Below, one piece after another: positions 29,311 to 42,409 of a DNA stretch of 64,000 nucleotides. The DNA comes from Glandiceps talaboti. Lineage: Eukaryota; Hemichordata; Enteropneusta; Spengelidae. The notes under the pieces are model-generated. The model saw only the letters and a list, made by a program, of their open reading frames with translations, was not told the origin of the DNA and did not search any database. The DNA is taken from positions 14,308,796-14,372,795 of the forward strand of contig NC_135562.1 of NCBI RefSeq assembly GCF_964340395.1, in the 5' to 3' direction. Each line of letters opens with the position of its first letter. The first letter of the stretch is position 1. A program made the position numbers and the translations under genes.

Positions 29311-32300
29311 GTCGTCGGACGATATCTCTCATGGTGGAGACCAAAACATGTTTATCTGATCTGATAAATTTGCCAAACCGTGCCATGGAAATAGTCTACT
29401 AAATACAGTTTTACGAGTTTGTCGTTGTAAGCTACACAACCTCAAATGTTGCGGCATGACAAAAATAAAATATAGTGGCGTATTCCGTTCCTGCTTCAAT
29501 TACACCTTATGATGTTAATTAGACAGACATTCATACGGTATGAGAACATGGTCAAAGTAAATGTTAATAATTTGCAATAAACTTGTCATGCAAAGACATC
29601 CTATGCCAAGGACATTTTCTACTGCAGAGTTGGATGTTACTTTCTTACAAAAAACCTCTTATTACGCAATGTTTTTCAGTGGGCGGGCGATTTCATTTTC
29701 GATCGTTGAGGACCAAAAGAGGAAGAATTTCGATACAGGGGAGGGAAAGCAGGGAATTGTGTGGGAGGTGGGCCCATTGTATACGTCAAAATGAATTGTT
29801 GAGAGAGTGGAAAGCATAACTGTCTTCCTGTTGGGAGTGCCCTCAATTATGTAGATCAGTCTATGTTATACAACAAACTGACGACACTGTGAGGGCAGTA
29901 TCACATATTCCGCCAGTGGAGAATTTAGTAAGTGAACGAGCAGAATTTACGACGAAATGGGGGTTAAGGAAAACATGGTTTGCCCAAAAATGACTTCACA
30001 GTCCCCACCCCCACCCTCACCCCTTCTCAATCATAGCCACCAAAGACTGCAGAGATTTGTAGTTATTCAATATACCCCCCCCCCCCTCGCCCCGTTTTCT
30101 TCAGATGTACGGTACAGTATATATTAGGCCCTAACCGCTATACTTGGAGATACTAGGCCAGCTTGGCATGCCCTCTTAATCTTGATTAGAGGGAGCTACA
30201 ACATCACCATGATATTTAGTGGGGGAGGTGTAGGCGGGGATGTCCTCCTCCCACGGTGAACACGTTTTTGAAAATGGTGACATATATAAGGAGTCATTTT
30301 TAGGTGCGCAATTCTACGCTTCCTCTATTTGTGCTAACAATCCATATAGTTAGCTGCTCAACTCGCAGTTGGCTTGCTTGATTTCATATAAACTCCAGGT
30401 GTGAAGTGTTACCTAACGGTGTCTATTTTGTGAATTTTCATGAGTGAACTTCCTCCGACCTAACTACTTGTTCCTATGAAGTGATAACACACCTTCTGAC
30501 TTCATCATATTTGCTCATTGGAGTCTGTAAACAGACCAATGCGATTAAAATTGCACGGCATCAAGATTATCTTTTGTACGGCATCCAGATTATCTTTTCA
30601 TCGGTATCCGATAGTGAATATAAAGATAATGTCTAACAGTTAGATGATTAATTTTGACAGTTACATAATCAATTCTCAATAAAGGGCAAATGTACTAATG
30701 CTCATAAAGACGTCCTGAGAGGTCAGCACACCGACTTCGTTGGACCGATATATCTTAATAATTTCGTGACATAACATAACAAATCAGCATGATGGCGACC
30801 AGTACGTATTTATCTGTTGCATTAAGCTTGACGACCTCTGATAAACGTACCAAAGGTTGTCATAGAAATAGTCTGCAAAATATGAGTTTGTTTTTCTTGT
30901 TCCTATGAAGTAATAACACACCTTCTGACTTTATCATATTTGATACAGACATCCCGAAAGGTCGACACACCGACTTCGTCGGATGATATCTATCTATCAT
31001 TTCGTGACATTTGAAGATTAGCATCATGGTGTAGACCAATAAGTGTTTATCTGCTTTGATACATTTACTAAACGTTGCCATGGAAATAGTCTACTAAACA
31101 CAATTGTATGAGTTTGTCGTTGTAAACTAAACAGCCTCAAATGTTGCAGCATAAACAAATAAAATATGGCGAGGAAGAATTGCGATTTTCGATACAGGGG
31201 AGGGAAAGCAGGGAATTGTGTGGGAGGTGAGCACATTGTGTACGTCAAAATGAATTGTTGAGAGAGTAGAAAACACAAACTGTCTTCCTATTAGGAGTGC
31301 TTTCTGTTATGTAGATCAGTCTATGTTATAATTGTGTATATGTTATATATTCTAGTCTATATTTCATAGATAGCTTGCCTACTGTTTGAATCCCGGCTGT
31401 CTGATAATCAACAAATGACAACACTGGCAGTATCACATTCCGCCAGTGGTAATTTTGAACGAGCAGAATCTACGGTGAGATGGGGGGGGGGGGGGGTGAT
31501 AAAAACATACTTTGGCCAACATTGATTTCACAGCTACGTCACCCCACCCCACCCCTTCGAATTCGCGATTATAGCCACCAAAGATAAAGACTACAGATTT
31601 TTATATATACAATTAAACACCCCCGTCCCGTTTTCTGCAGATTTACGGTACTGTACTTAGTCATATTCAGCCCTAACATATACTTGGAGATATTTGGATT
31701 TCCATTTTAATTTTGATTACGGAGAGCTACAACATCGCCATGATAGCAGGTTGGGAGGGTGTAGGCGGGGGTGTCCTCCTCCCATAGGGAACAAGTATTT
31801 AAAAATGGTGACATATAGGAGGCCATTTTTAGGTGTGCAATTTCATTACATACACATTATTGAAAGCCATATATGGAATACTTGAATATTGCCTTCAGTG
31901 CCTACAAGAGATTAAGGCATATACAAACACCTCTGGCTCTCATCAACCTCGTGATAAATCAATATACAAGTTTAAGAATTTACTGTCACACAGTGGCGAA
32001 GCCGCAACCAATTTTTTCAGTTTCTGGGGATGAATTGGGTTCAAACATGAGCACAATATTATGTAACCCCACTTTCAGACCATCAGCATTGCCACGACGA
32101 CACCCCTCTCAGACCCCCTTGTTTTCGTGGCTCCCATTTTATCATTAACATCTCCCATTTGTGCTATAACCAATCCATGAAGTTGCCCAACTCGTAGTTG
32201 GCTTGTCTGATTCCATGCAAATTCCAGGTGTAGAGATGTGATAAATATTGCACAGTATCCAGATTAAAATTATCTTAATTATTTCTCATGATGATTTAGT

Positions 32301-33539
32301 AAACTGGAAAAGAGATAATGTCTGACAGATAGATAATTAAGTCTCATGATGATTTTACTCAGTAAACTGAGAACGAAGGACAATGGTGTACTAATCTTGA
32401 TTATACAGACGTCCCGAAATATCGGCACACTGACTTCGTCGGATGATATCTCTATCATTTCATGGTGGAGACTAATATGTATTTATCTGATCTGATAAAT
32501 TTGCCAAACGTTAACGTTGCCATGGAAGTAGTCTACTAAATACAATTGTGTGAGTTTGTTGTTGTAAGATAAACAACCTCATATGTTGAGGCATGAAAAT
32601 AAGTCAAATTTAGCTGCCTATTCCGTTCCTGCTTCAATTACACTTTATGATGTTAATTAGACAGAAATTTACTCGGTATCAGAACTTGGTCAATGTAAAT
32701 ATTAACAATTAAGATGCCATAGACTTTTCATGCAAAGACTGTCTATGTCAAGGACTTTTTCCACTACAGAGTGGGGGTCGTATTTCCTCTACAATTATCA
32801 ACTTTAACTTGATAGGAATAATGAAACATACAATCAATTCTACTTTTCCTTATTTACCCATTACATACTTTTTTTTCAAATGAATATCGATTTACCCAGA
32901 AATATTTATATGACAACTTCACCTATGCCTTTAATGAGTAAAAGACGCGCGTGCTGTGGCCAAATTCTAGACTGCGGGAAGAAGATCCACCCTTTGGCTA
33001 AAAGAACCAATAAAGTTGTGGGCACTCAAATTTTTAACATATTAAACAAGACTAGTCAATAAGTCCTTCCATTTCAACGAATATTCTGCCCTTGATGAGT
33101 GTAAGCACTTCAAAATCACAAATCGAATTGTCACAAAATAGTGTTTAGTAAAACACCTTGAAGTGGGAATGACGCATTATCAGAGCATCGTCCATCAACT
33201 GTGTGATACAGAATATTTCATTACTATGTAAACCAGGTGTAGTCAACGAAAATATTTATTTTTTTTCAAAAAGTTGTTCATGCGCATTTATTCATTGGGC
33301 GGGAATTTTTTTTCCATCGGTAATGGGAGGGGACCATGCACCTTGGAAGAAATGCTGCGGGAAGTCCTGATTTTGATACAGTGGGAAGGAAACACGCAAT
33401 TATGTGGAGGGAAAGCACATTGTGTATGTAAAAATGAATTGTTTGCTTACTGGAAAGCACAAACCGTCTTCGAGGGTGGAGAGTACGATTTGACGCATCC
33501 TCACAAGAAAGACAAATAAGGTAATTACGATTCCTTACA

Positions 33540-34000
33540 CTGATGGACGAGAATTAACTCAGATGTCATATTTTCTACCCAATCATGAAAACTCGATATT
33601 AAGTTTTATTATGTAAATATATCCCTACGGTAGTGGATACGGTCATTTACGCGCGGATTTCGTCGCATAGCAACAGAGGGACGATTCTGTGATTTTATCA
33701 TCAATAATAGTATTTTTGACACTTACCTAAAATGAAGTGAAACAGGTCTTGCGGTCATGCATCTGTTCTTCTAACTATCATTCATTGAGATATATCGTGT
33801 TGTTTTTGTTCGTGCAATTCCCCCTTCTTGGTGTTGCAGCTACATCTAAGCAAACAACATATGGCTGAAATATCAATTTTAAGCCAATTACTTTGCGTCT
33901 CCATTACCCAGTCTCACCGCTGATGGCGCACTCCGCATGGCAGAGTGAGGGTCTTGGTAACCGAGACTACTGCACGTCATGCATGTAATGTAGAGTGTGG
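33540..34000. repeat. Left arm of the intergenic inverted duplication
   Basis: Pairs in inverted orientation with about 45590-46060. Shared landmarks: GATATATCGTGTT with the TTGTTCGTGCA block, TCGTCGCATAGCAACAG, and GATGGCGCACTCC. Divergence is moderate. Confidence 0.75.
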
Positions 34001-34418
34001 GTGTGTGTTGATATAGGTTGATATGCACCGTCTTATCAAACGGGAGTCTTTTAAAGGACAATGGTTCAATTACTAAATGGTAGTATCAGTGGCCAAATTA
34101 TTATTTAAGGAGTCAAATTCCAGTTACAGCCCTGGACAGGCTAGTGCGTGAGAGCCATTGTGTAAGAGGTCAGACTAATTTGTTGGTATAAGATAGATAT
34201 CAGCCATAAACCTTGACCCGATTGCTTTCAAAACAAGATAACCCCACCTCCTATTATGAGTGATTCCAGAGATGATGTGGTCTACAGTCAACTCTGTTAC
34301 AGTGAATATTTAGTCTTATGTAATCATTGAAAATAAATCGTAAAAGTGGAATTGGGATTTTTGTCTGATGTCACAGCTATCCATATCCTACTTGGTTAAA
34401 GTTGATACACAATAATAG

Positions 34419-35000
34419 TGTCACAGATGACATATTTATGTTTCAGTAAACTTAATATTTTAACAACATCGCATGTCCTAGTTTGACTGAAAGGTCAATA
34501 GACTGTCTCAAGGATATTGGATTTAGACCACACAGGATTCCAAGCATACTCGAATACATGAGACGACAGTCTGCATTTCATAAATATCTAGGATTCATAG
34601 TGATCATTCATCAATGTTTTAAAATTACTTTTAGGGTATTATAACGCCCATGAAAACTCTATATGGAGTGCATTAATTATTTGGCCATTGGCCATGCGTT
34701 ATGTATATTTAGACTTTAAGGACGTCACAATAAAGCACACTGAGACAGGCACTTCAGCTCGGATTTGGCAAGAGGACTTGGCTTCGCGGGAAGTCAATGA
34801 ACGAGGCACTATGCTGGGTGTTTGCCTTAATTTCCAGTGTAGATATTTAAACACTGTGTGTAGTCTGAGCTAATTCCCTTTAAAGTTCAAGTGTGATCCT
34901 GGTACGTGCATACAGAAGTTGGGTCAGATATGAGATATGAGAGTGATTCGGGTGTTATTACTTGGTCTATCAGCTGTGTGCGAAGATATAAGTAGTAATA
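34419..35000 (+). repeat. 5' long terminal repeat
   Basis: 582 bp. Contains a 61-codon ORF (34688-34873) that is repeated in the 3' LTR only because the LTRs are copies. Confidence 0.9.
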
Positions 35001-35002
35001 TT

Positions 35003-35150
35003 GATGGCGATCCGGGGCTTGAACAACAGAAAGTAATATTGATGGCGATCCGGGGTTTGAACAACAGAAAGTAATATTGGTGGCGATCCGGGGCTTGAAA
35101 AACAGAAAGTAATATTGATGGAGATCAGGGGCTTGAAGAACCATTTGTGT
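35003..35150 (+). repeat. Four 38-bp tandem repeats carrying the primer-binding-like site
   Basis: Units start at 35003, 35041, 35079 and 35117. Each has GATGGCGATCCGGGGCTTGA or a close variant, followed by ACAACAGAAAGTAATATT. The fourth is degraded. The first lies where the retroelement primer site should be. Confidence 0.88.
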
Positions 35151-37555
35151 GTATAATGAACCAAGTTTGAACCTTACGAAGACTTACCGACAACCTTTAA
35201 GAAGAAAAACACAACCCCGCTGGGTGAGTAAAACAAATTAACACTGTAACGAAGAAACAATGATGGAAATCTGGCCTTGCACGAGAAGAAAAAGTTTGTA
35301 CAAAGAGGGATGCGGAGAAGATTCAAGAACTTTTCGAAAGGAAACTTTAACGATTATGTTCCAATGGTGGGAATCCTACACGAACTAGAACTGATAACAT
35401 TGCAGTAACGGAATATAACATTGCAGAAGGAGAGAATGTGTCTGAAAGCGTGGAATTTTGAATAACGAGACAACAATAAAGACTATGACAAACTTTAGGT
35501 GAAGCCATCAACGCGACCAACTGACATTCGATTGCTACAAGCACGAGTATGAAGAACACTTTAATTTTCAACAAAAAATATCGGACGCTTATACAGAACG
35601 CAGCAGTTTGCATGTGAAGTATATATTTAAGACTTTTGACGGACAAAGAACTCATTAATCATACGGTAGTAATTTTTTTTTAAAGATTGACATTATTATT
35701 ATTGCTCAATTCATTTCTATTCACGATCAGCGAGTTTGTTACTGTGTGTACAAAGCTAATCATGAGAGACATGTGTAAGAAATAATAATTGTATGCTCGA
35801 TTTAGTTTGACGACGAACAATTCTGGGAATCTATTTTCTTACCACAACCATTTCAGTGATGCTGTTTTACATCTCAGAGGTCGCGTACAAGCAGAAAGAA
35901 TATTATTGATTTTTCTATGGAGAAAATTTTAGTTTTAATAAGAATATTTATTGAAGTATGGAGTATTGGAAACTCCTCGAAGCTTTATTGACTCTGAGTT
36001 ATTGTGAGCCGAAAACGCTACAGAAATGCGTTGCTCACACGTTGAGTCGGACTGTGTGATTTAAAGTTCCTACAGTAAAGGAAGGAACCATGTTGATATA
36101 GTATTTTATTGAATCTGCAGTACAAGATAAATATTTGATTTTCAAAATTTGAGTGTAAAACAGAGATCCGACCGAAATGAGCTGTGTTAATGTCTATACA
36201 AATTTCCTTTCAAATTCCGCAAGAATTTATGAAATTCCTCAGAAAGGACCATTATCACTTGAGCTGTGTGTATAATTTCTAGTGGTATTGATTCAAAGGG
36301 TATATTGAATTGCAATGAGAAAATTGCCAACCTACTTATGGTCAATCAGATTACTTGTAATGAAAACTAAATTGACTTATTGGATTAATATTAATGGTCT
36401 TAATAGTTCTGTATAAGTCGTTAACATACTGAAGATGTCAAATTTTAAACATGGATGAACAGCTAAGATGCCTGTAATGTTTAAATAATGACGTAGGGTT
36501 TCTTACACGACAATGATTGTGTTGGCGCAACTGACTTCTCTTGCTGACTGTAACAGCTGATTAGTTAGTGTAACTTAAGGATAGCTGTAAGACAATACAT
36601 TTAGGACAGTGTTCTTGATAGCTGATATCAGGGTGAAATCACAAGTTACTAGACTTAGATTACTTGAATAACATTGACTGGTTAATTTTGACTTCACTAA
36701 ACACAGACGACGTCAATGACATAAATAGTTTATCACACACTTTTATGCTACACCATTTTTTCATAATATTGATTTCGTCTGCAGTTAAAGATTCAATTTG
36801 GAATATGATCACGAATATGGCATGCTGACCATTTGTCAGTGACAATTTTCAATATTGGCGTGATGAAATATTTAAGAGTTAATATTTATTCATAGCATAG
36901 ATATTTAATGTCATCATTTGATTTTACGAGACAGATACCTACATTCCTTTCAGATAGGAATACTTATGTTATAATTTAGTTATGTACACGATGAATTGGG
37001 TATAACTTGGTCAACATTAAAACATTCTCCTATTTATATTTCTTTATGTTCAACTTTTAAATGCTGCAGATATAATATTCCTAGCAAAGTTCTTTAGACC
37101 TGAGAATTCTATTGATGACTGTACTTGTCTGGTAGTGTTAATGAAAATAGAGGGGGCCCGAACAGTACGTTATGGATGGTCATATCTATCAGTATGATTG
37201 TGTGAATGATTGAAAAAGACTGGCCAGTCGAACGTATGTTTGTGATGTGATTGAGAAGTACACAATTCAATAGCCAACTCAGGATATAATTATTCTACGA
37301 TTCAATTTTCGAATTATCTGTGATGTCTCTCTTTGATGTCATTTATTCATTAAAGTACATGTTGACGAAACAAGTATATCTGGTTCGGAATTTGAGATTT
37401 TAGCAATCTTAGTTTTCAAGGGTCGTATAAATTTTACATTTCTAACACTTCATACGAAACAGCATTAATTACTTCTAAGACTTTTCAATTTTCATTTATG
37501 AAGGGTAAATTATTTTTTAGATATTTTAGTCTGTAACGAGGGCGTTACAAATTTT
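35151..37555 (+). other. Interior of the LTR element without coding capacity
   Basis: No open frame with retroelement motifs; the longest (102 codons, minus strand 35655-35347) has none and looks fortuitous. Confidence 0.7.
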
Positions 37556-37570
37556 GGAAAGAGGGGAAAG

Positions 37571-38150
37571 TGTCACAGATGACATATTTATGTTTCAGTA
37601 AACTTAATATTTTAACAACATCGCATGTCCTAGTTTGACTGAAAGGTCAATAGACTGTCTCAAGGATATTGGATTTAGACCACACAGGATTCCAAGCATA
37701 CTCGAATACATGAGACGACAGTCTGCATTTCATAAATATCTAGGATTCATAGTGATCATTCATCAATGTTTTAAAATTACTTTTAGGGTATTATAACGCC
37801 CATGAAAACTCTATATGGAGTGCATTAATTATTTGGCCATTGGCCATGCGTTATGTATATTTAGACTTTAAGGACGTAACAATAAAGCACACTGAGACAG
37901 GCACTTCAGCTCGGATTTGGCAAGAGGACTTGGCTTCGCGGGAAGTCAATGAACGAGGCACTATGCTGGGTGTTTGCCTTAATTTCCAGTGTAGATATTT
38001 AAACACTGTGTGTAGTCTGAGCTAATTCCCTTTAAAGTTCAAGTGTGATCCTGGTACGTGCATACAGAAGTTGGGTCAGATATGAGATATGAGAGTGATT
38101 CGGGTGTTATTACTTGGTCTATCAGCTGTGTGCGAAGATCAGTAGTAATA
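37571..38150 (+). repeat. 3' long terminal repeat
   Basis: 580 bp, preceded directly by GGAAAGAGGGGAAAG. Followed by the ATAG candidate target duplicate. Confidence 0.9.
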
Positions 38151-38154
38151 ATAG

Positions 38155-39180
38155 CACTTCATCAAGCTTTAGGCAAATGGGCTGAGAGCAAGGGATCAGA
38201 GACAAAGTATGCAACTTATGTAATTCATCAACTATCCGAGTCTGTAAGGCACGCCGTGACGGGGCGCCCTCACACATCGGCCAGAACTAAAACTATCCTT
38301 GTTTAATACATTCAAAGCAACCTGATTTTCGCGCTTCAAAGTACCGGTACGGGACTTTAAGAAAATAAATAATCACTGGACGTTTGCCATCTTGCATCGA
38401 TGACGAACGGTACGGTGTGGTCGTCTGGTGGCGTGATTTCTATTCGCAAATCTTAATATTCAAAGTCTATCATGTACGCAAATATCTTTGCTAACATGCC
38501 ATTTATAAATTTCAAATATATTTAATTGTACTATATACGCATTCGAACAAAAAATATGGGGTTTATACATATCCTGGTCGTGCTTGTTTTTCGCAGTGAC
38601 GACAACATAAGTATCGTAGGCAAGTATAGTTCCGCAGATATGATTACATCATTCTCTGATAAAAGATACTTGTGACCTGAGGGATTTGTGTCATTTCTTT
38701 TCAAGTCTTCGCCTAGAAATCAAGTTTGTCGATAATGCTGTACACACACACACACACACACGTACACACACACATATATACGAAAATAAACAAACAAACA
38801 AACAAACAAACAAACAAGCAAGCAAATAAACATACAAACAACGTATATAGCCATGAACCGTTATTGTCCATTTAAAATTCCTATCTCACGATTCCCACCT
38901 CACTCACTCCCCAAACTAAGGGACTTGTTTCCCTTTCATTGTAGATCGATCTTTTGAGAAAGATTGTCTAGATGCCACACAACGATCTAATTTAATTCAA
39001 TTATGTTAATTATTAGTCCTGAAATATACTTGATAATTATTTCATCTTGTTTACTGGTCACTGTTGCTGAGAGCAGTTAAGGAATCTTGTGCCTTTATTT
39101 TAAACATTTAAATAATTTAAATATTTGAAGCGTTTGAAAGAAAAGAGAGTACTAAATCTATGTTTTGGAACTTTCAACGT
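38155..39180. other. Unassigned sequence with short microsatellites
   Basis: Contains (CA)n at about 38744-38774 and (CAAA)n at 38789-38830. No gene seen. Confidence 0.4.
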
Positions 39181-39186
39181 ATTAAA

Positions 39187-39600
39187 GTGGGTTGTGGGTT
39201 GTGGGCTGCTGCAGGTCGCTTCGTGCGGGTTGTCGGCTGGTGCAGGTCGCTTCGTGTGGATTGTGGCTGCTGAGGGCTGGGAGTGTAACTATTATGCGGG
39301 TTGTGGGCAGCAGGTCGCTTCGTGTGGGTTGTGGGCTGCTGCGGGCCTGGGCGTGTAACTATTATGTGGGTTGTGGGCTGCTGCAGGTCGCTTCGTGTGG
39401 GTTGTGGGCTGCTGCAGGCCTGGGAGTGCAACTATTGAGCGGGCTGCGGGCCTGGGAGTGTAACTAAATGTGGGTTACGGGCTGCTGCAGGTCGCTTTGT
39501 GTGGGTTGTGGGCTGCTGCGGGCCTGGAAGTGTAACTGTTGTGCGGGCTGCGGACCTGGGAGTGTAACTATTGTGCAGGTTGCAAATCGCTGTGGGTCGT
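39187..39600 (+). repeat. GC-rich minisatellite with G-runs
   Basis: Blocks GTGGGTTGTGGGCTGCTGC, AGGTCGCTTCGT and GGGCCTGGGAGTGTAACTAT recur in shuffled order about five to seven times. The composition is sharply more GC-rich than the surroundings. ORFs on both strands through it are by-products. Confidence 0.92.
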
Positions 39601-40933
39601 TATTTTTTTCTATTGTTTTAATTATTGGTTTACCCAAGAAACTTGTTTGGTAGCTATGGCCACATGCTACATGCACTGTACTATTTCTTTAGAACCTACG
39701 TTTCATATAGGTTCTATGATTGCACACTCCACTTTTGATTTAAATTTGTTTTGAATGTTTTACATTTTCATTTAATAGTTACACTGGAAAAGTGCTAAAC
39801 ATCCACATTATCAATGTGTATGGTTTGTGCATACATAATTCATACCAATGTCCTTAGCGGTTCTTGTAGTTTGAGTCTACAATGTTACTGATATATCACT
39901 GTCAGTATATTTCAGGATAGAGTGATTGGATGGCGCGAATTGCGCGAGGCCGATGGTGACACACTCCACGACCTGCTCTGACCAGCATTCTCGCTTCATT
40001 CCTTTTGATTTAGCGACAATGATTTTACGTTGCGCCTGGTCTTCATGAAAGTAATGACGGTCTCGAAAGCACTACGTATATATCATGGACGATGTTATGC
40101 AAAGGAAGCATTTCATATTACAAGAAGACTCATTTTGAACAAGCCGCAAATCGACCTGCAGTTCCGCCTGTCGACCCGCAAAATATCGATACAGCATTTA
40201 AAGAAAAAGAGATATACGATAATAATTATATTGAATATATCATTCACATGTCCTTTGACGTAAACCTGTAGACGCTTATAGATGGGATTTGATCGATATT
40301 TGATAGCAACCTGCCCCCCCCCCCCATGCCGAGCTCGAGTGTGCTTTACTAGAATAAAATAGGGTATACTCTGTTGCATATAATGAATACTGATACACCT
40401 CATAATCTCCGATAAAGAATATACTGCTCGAAACATCTGTTTCAATCATTACTTCCGGGACTATGTTTACAAAACATTACATGCAATAGCCTACTTCATG
40501 TACAAGCATAACATTTGTGTTCGAATCGTGTTGTAGGAATGAAAGCATGCACCGCATGCGCGTTGTTGCTCTGACAACACTTCGAACGATCGATATGCGC
40601 ACGCATTTGTTGTAGCAACATACACGACAAACACATTCCCCGAGAAACTTCGCTAGAGATAACGTCGTATGCTCATTCAACCGTTTTCAATACGTGTTAT
40701 AACTACAGAATGATTCACAATATTGTGATTAACAGAATGGCTAGCCAGAGTTGTAATCTACACTGGGGTAAACGGATAAAAACTTGTCGTGACAAATTTT
40801 ATTTTCTTCATCCCAAAAATACAAAACACGAATTTCTTCAATCCAGCATGCTTCCGGGTTACGTTTGACGTTTGTCTTTCGTGATGGCCCGACAATAACA
40901 AACCCTCATTAAGTTGAACTTTTTCACTTACAG

Positions 40934-41692
40934 ATCTAGAAGTCGTACAGTGTGCGATGAAGAAATTTCACAAATCCAAGTATCACCACCAGACATAATG
41001 TAAGATATACCTTTATATAATGTAAGCTGTGGAATTTATCGTTCTGAGTTTAAGGCTATACATTAACCTTACAGTTTCCGTACAGTGTTCTAACCTGTCT
41101 ATATTCCTGTGTGTCATGTTATAGCTCCTACGACGTGTCAACAGATACAGAGAGCATGTCATGGAATCAATGGGCCGATTTAATTGAGAACGGTGACTTT
41201 GATGACAAGAATACTGCAGAACAGTATCTGTTGAAGTCGGTGCCTTGTCTATCAGTCTCAATGTCTGTTGACATGGTAACCAACCCAGAACAAAACATGG
41301 AAGAAATAGAAGACATAAGGTAATTGTTTGATTTTATTTGTCAACTTATATGATAATTATAAAACAAAAATAAGAACTTCCCATAAAGATGATTCAAATG
41401 TGCGAGTAGTGTTATGTTTATCTACGTGAATATGACTGAAACATATTTTCTTCTCTTTCTAAATATAGTATTACTATGGAAACTACTCCATCCACAACGA
41501 TCCCAGCCGACGATACAATGTCTTGGGATCAGTGGGAAAAACTTACTTCTAAGTGAAAACAAGGAGGATATAGAGCTAGCATAGAAATATGTAACAGAGG
41601 CGATACCAACTATGACGTCAGTAGTCATACCGGAAGTAGTACATGAAGTCATTAGTGAAAGGGTGTCTTTGAAGAGAAAATATTCTGAAAGG
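40934..41692 (+). CDS. Candidate small gene or gene relic with an MSWxQW repeat
   Basis: Family not recognised. Three exon-like blocks join in phase: 40934-40999 (acceptor TTACAG, donor GTAAGA), 41125-41319 (acceptor TTATAG, donor GTAATT) and one from 41469 (acceptor AATATAG). The second reads SYDVSTDTESMSWNQWADLI then ENGDFDDKNTAEQYLLKSV. The third reads METTPSTTIPADDTMSWDQW and then meets TGA near 41556. One base out of frame the third continues NKEDIELA, stop, KYVTEAIPTM up to AG|GTAAAA at 41692, matching the layout of the second block. So either the gene ends at the TGA or the third block is a frameshifted duplicate exon. No start exon was identified. The residues are Asp/Glu- and Ser/Thr-rich, with no signal peptide or membrane helix. 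Confidence 0.4.
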
Positions 41693-42003
41693 TAAAAACT
41701 GTATTTCTTATTTATATATTTTATATGAATGTAAAATATAACAATATTAATGTGTGTTATTGTTAATACATGCATGTCAAATATATTGTGTTGTGGTAAT
41801 TGAATTAGGAATTATTTACAACCCTTAACACTAAAGTAAAACACTTTGTCTGTTTGCCACACTCGTTCATAAAGTTCATATCAAGTGTAAAAGTAAACAC
41901 ATTCAATTGCTTTATTTATAAGAGTATTATTGCATTGTGTTAACACTGTTTACAGAATGATTACATTGAGAGACAACACATACTGGGCTGGCTCACACTA
42001 CCA

Positions 42004-42038
<35 letters not shown>
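42004..42038. repeat. (CA)n microsatellite
   Basis: About seventeen CA units. Confidence 0.95.
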
Positions 42039-42039
<1 letters not shown>

Positions 42040-42409
42040 ATTTATGTTGATATAACTTAGCTAATATCAAGCAGAACATCACATTGGGGTGTAGTTATTA
42101 TGCAATGGTTCAACATTTAACCTCATTCAATGTGTACACCATCTTGAATACAGACAGTGTGATTATATCCACACATAACCAATGTACCACTATCACCACG
42201 ATGTAACCTAACACATCACACAACAATATAATACAGTTTTAGTTCGTGTCTTACATTGATTGGCCGATGCATTGCTTTCAGTTGTACTAAGTAGAACTGT
42301 ATATTATATGAACATCAATATAATACCAAAATAAAAATCCTGTGAAATAGAATCTCAAATATATATCACATCTCTGTATTAGTGAACAGTCTATAATCAT
42401 ATCATTTTG

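Larger units (their letters stand above)
26150..33510. repeat. Tandem array of a composite repeat, about four units
   Basis: An ordered set of landmarks repeats: CCCCACCCCACC-rich block (26169, 27487, 29991, 31527); CAACTCGCAGTTGGCTTG (26600, 27850, 30360, variant 32190); CCTATGAAGTGATAACACAC (26714, 28333, 30474, variant 30900); CACACCGACTTCGTCGGA (26980, 28590, 30728, 30969, 32430); GTCATAGAAATAGTCTGC (27107, 28670, 30860); GATACAGGGGAGGGAAAGC (27152, 29735, 31190, variant 33376). One inverted unit lies at 46140-48460. Nothing coding is conserved across units. Confidence 0.8.
34419..38150 (+). mobile_element. Non-autonomous LTR retrotransposon with near-identical LTRs
   Basis: LTRs 34419-35000 and 37571-38150 start TGTCACAGATG and end AGTAGTAATA. 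They differ at only a couple of places I could see (a C/A near 34737 and a 2-base change near the end). Flanking ATAG at 34415-34418 and 38151-38154 is a candidate target-site duplication. A primer-binding-like TGGCGATCCGGGGCTTGAAC starts 4 bases after the 5' LTR, and a purine tract (37556-37570) abuts the 3' LTR. The 2.6-kb interior has no gag, protease, integrase or reverse transcriptase frame, so it would depend on another element. Orientation follows the PBS and the purine tract. Confidence 0.9.

Noticed and set aside
32880-33062. 60-codon plus ORF with Cys and Lys-rich part
   Set aside because: No recognisable domain, no splice context and no partner in the inverted arm; could be chance.
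34688-34873. 61-codon ORF repeated at 37840-38025
   Set aside because: Duplicated as part of the two LTRs; no evidence that it is translated.
39125-39467. Gly/Trp/Cys-rich ORFs on both strands
   Set aside because: Produced by the G-rich minisatellite; overlapping open frames on both strands are not evidence of coding.
40030-40263. 77-codon plus ORF
   Set aside because: No domain, repeat or splice evidence; AT-rich context allows chance ORFs of this size.
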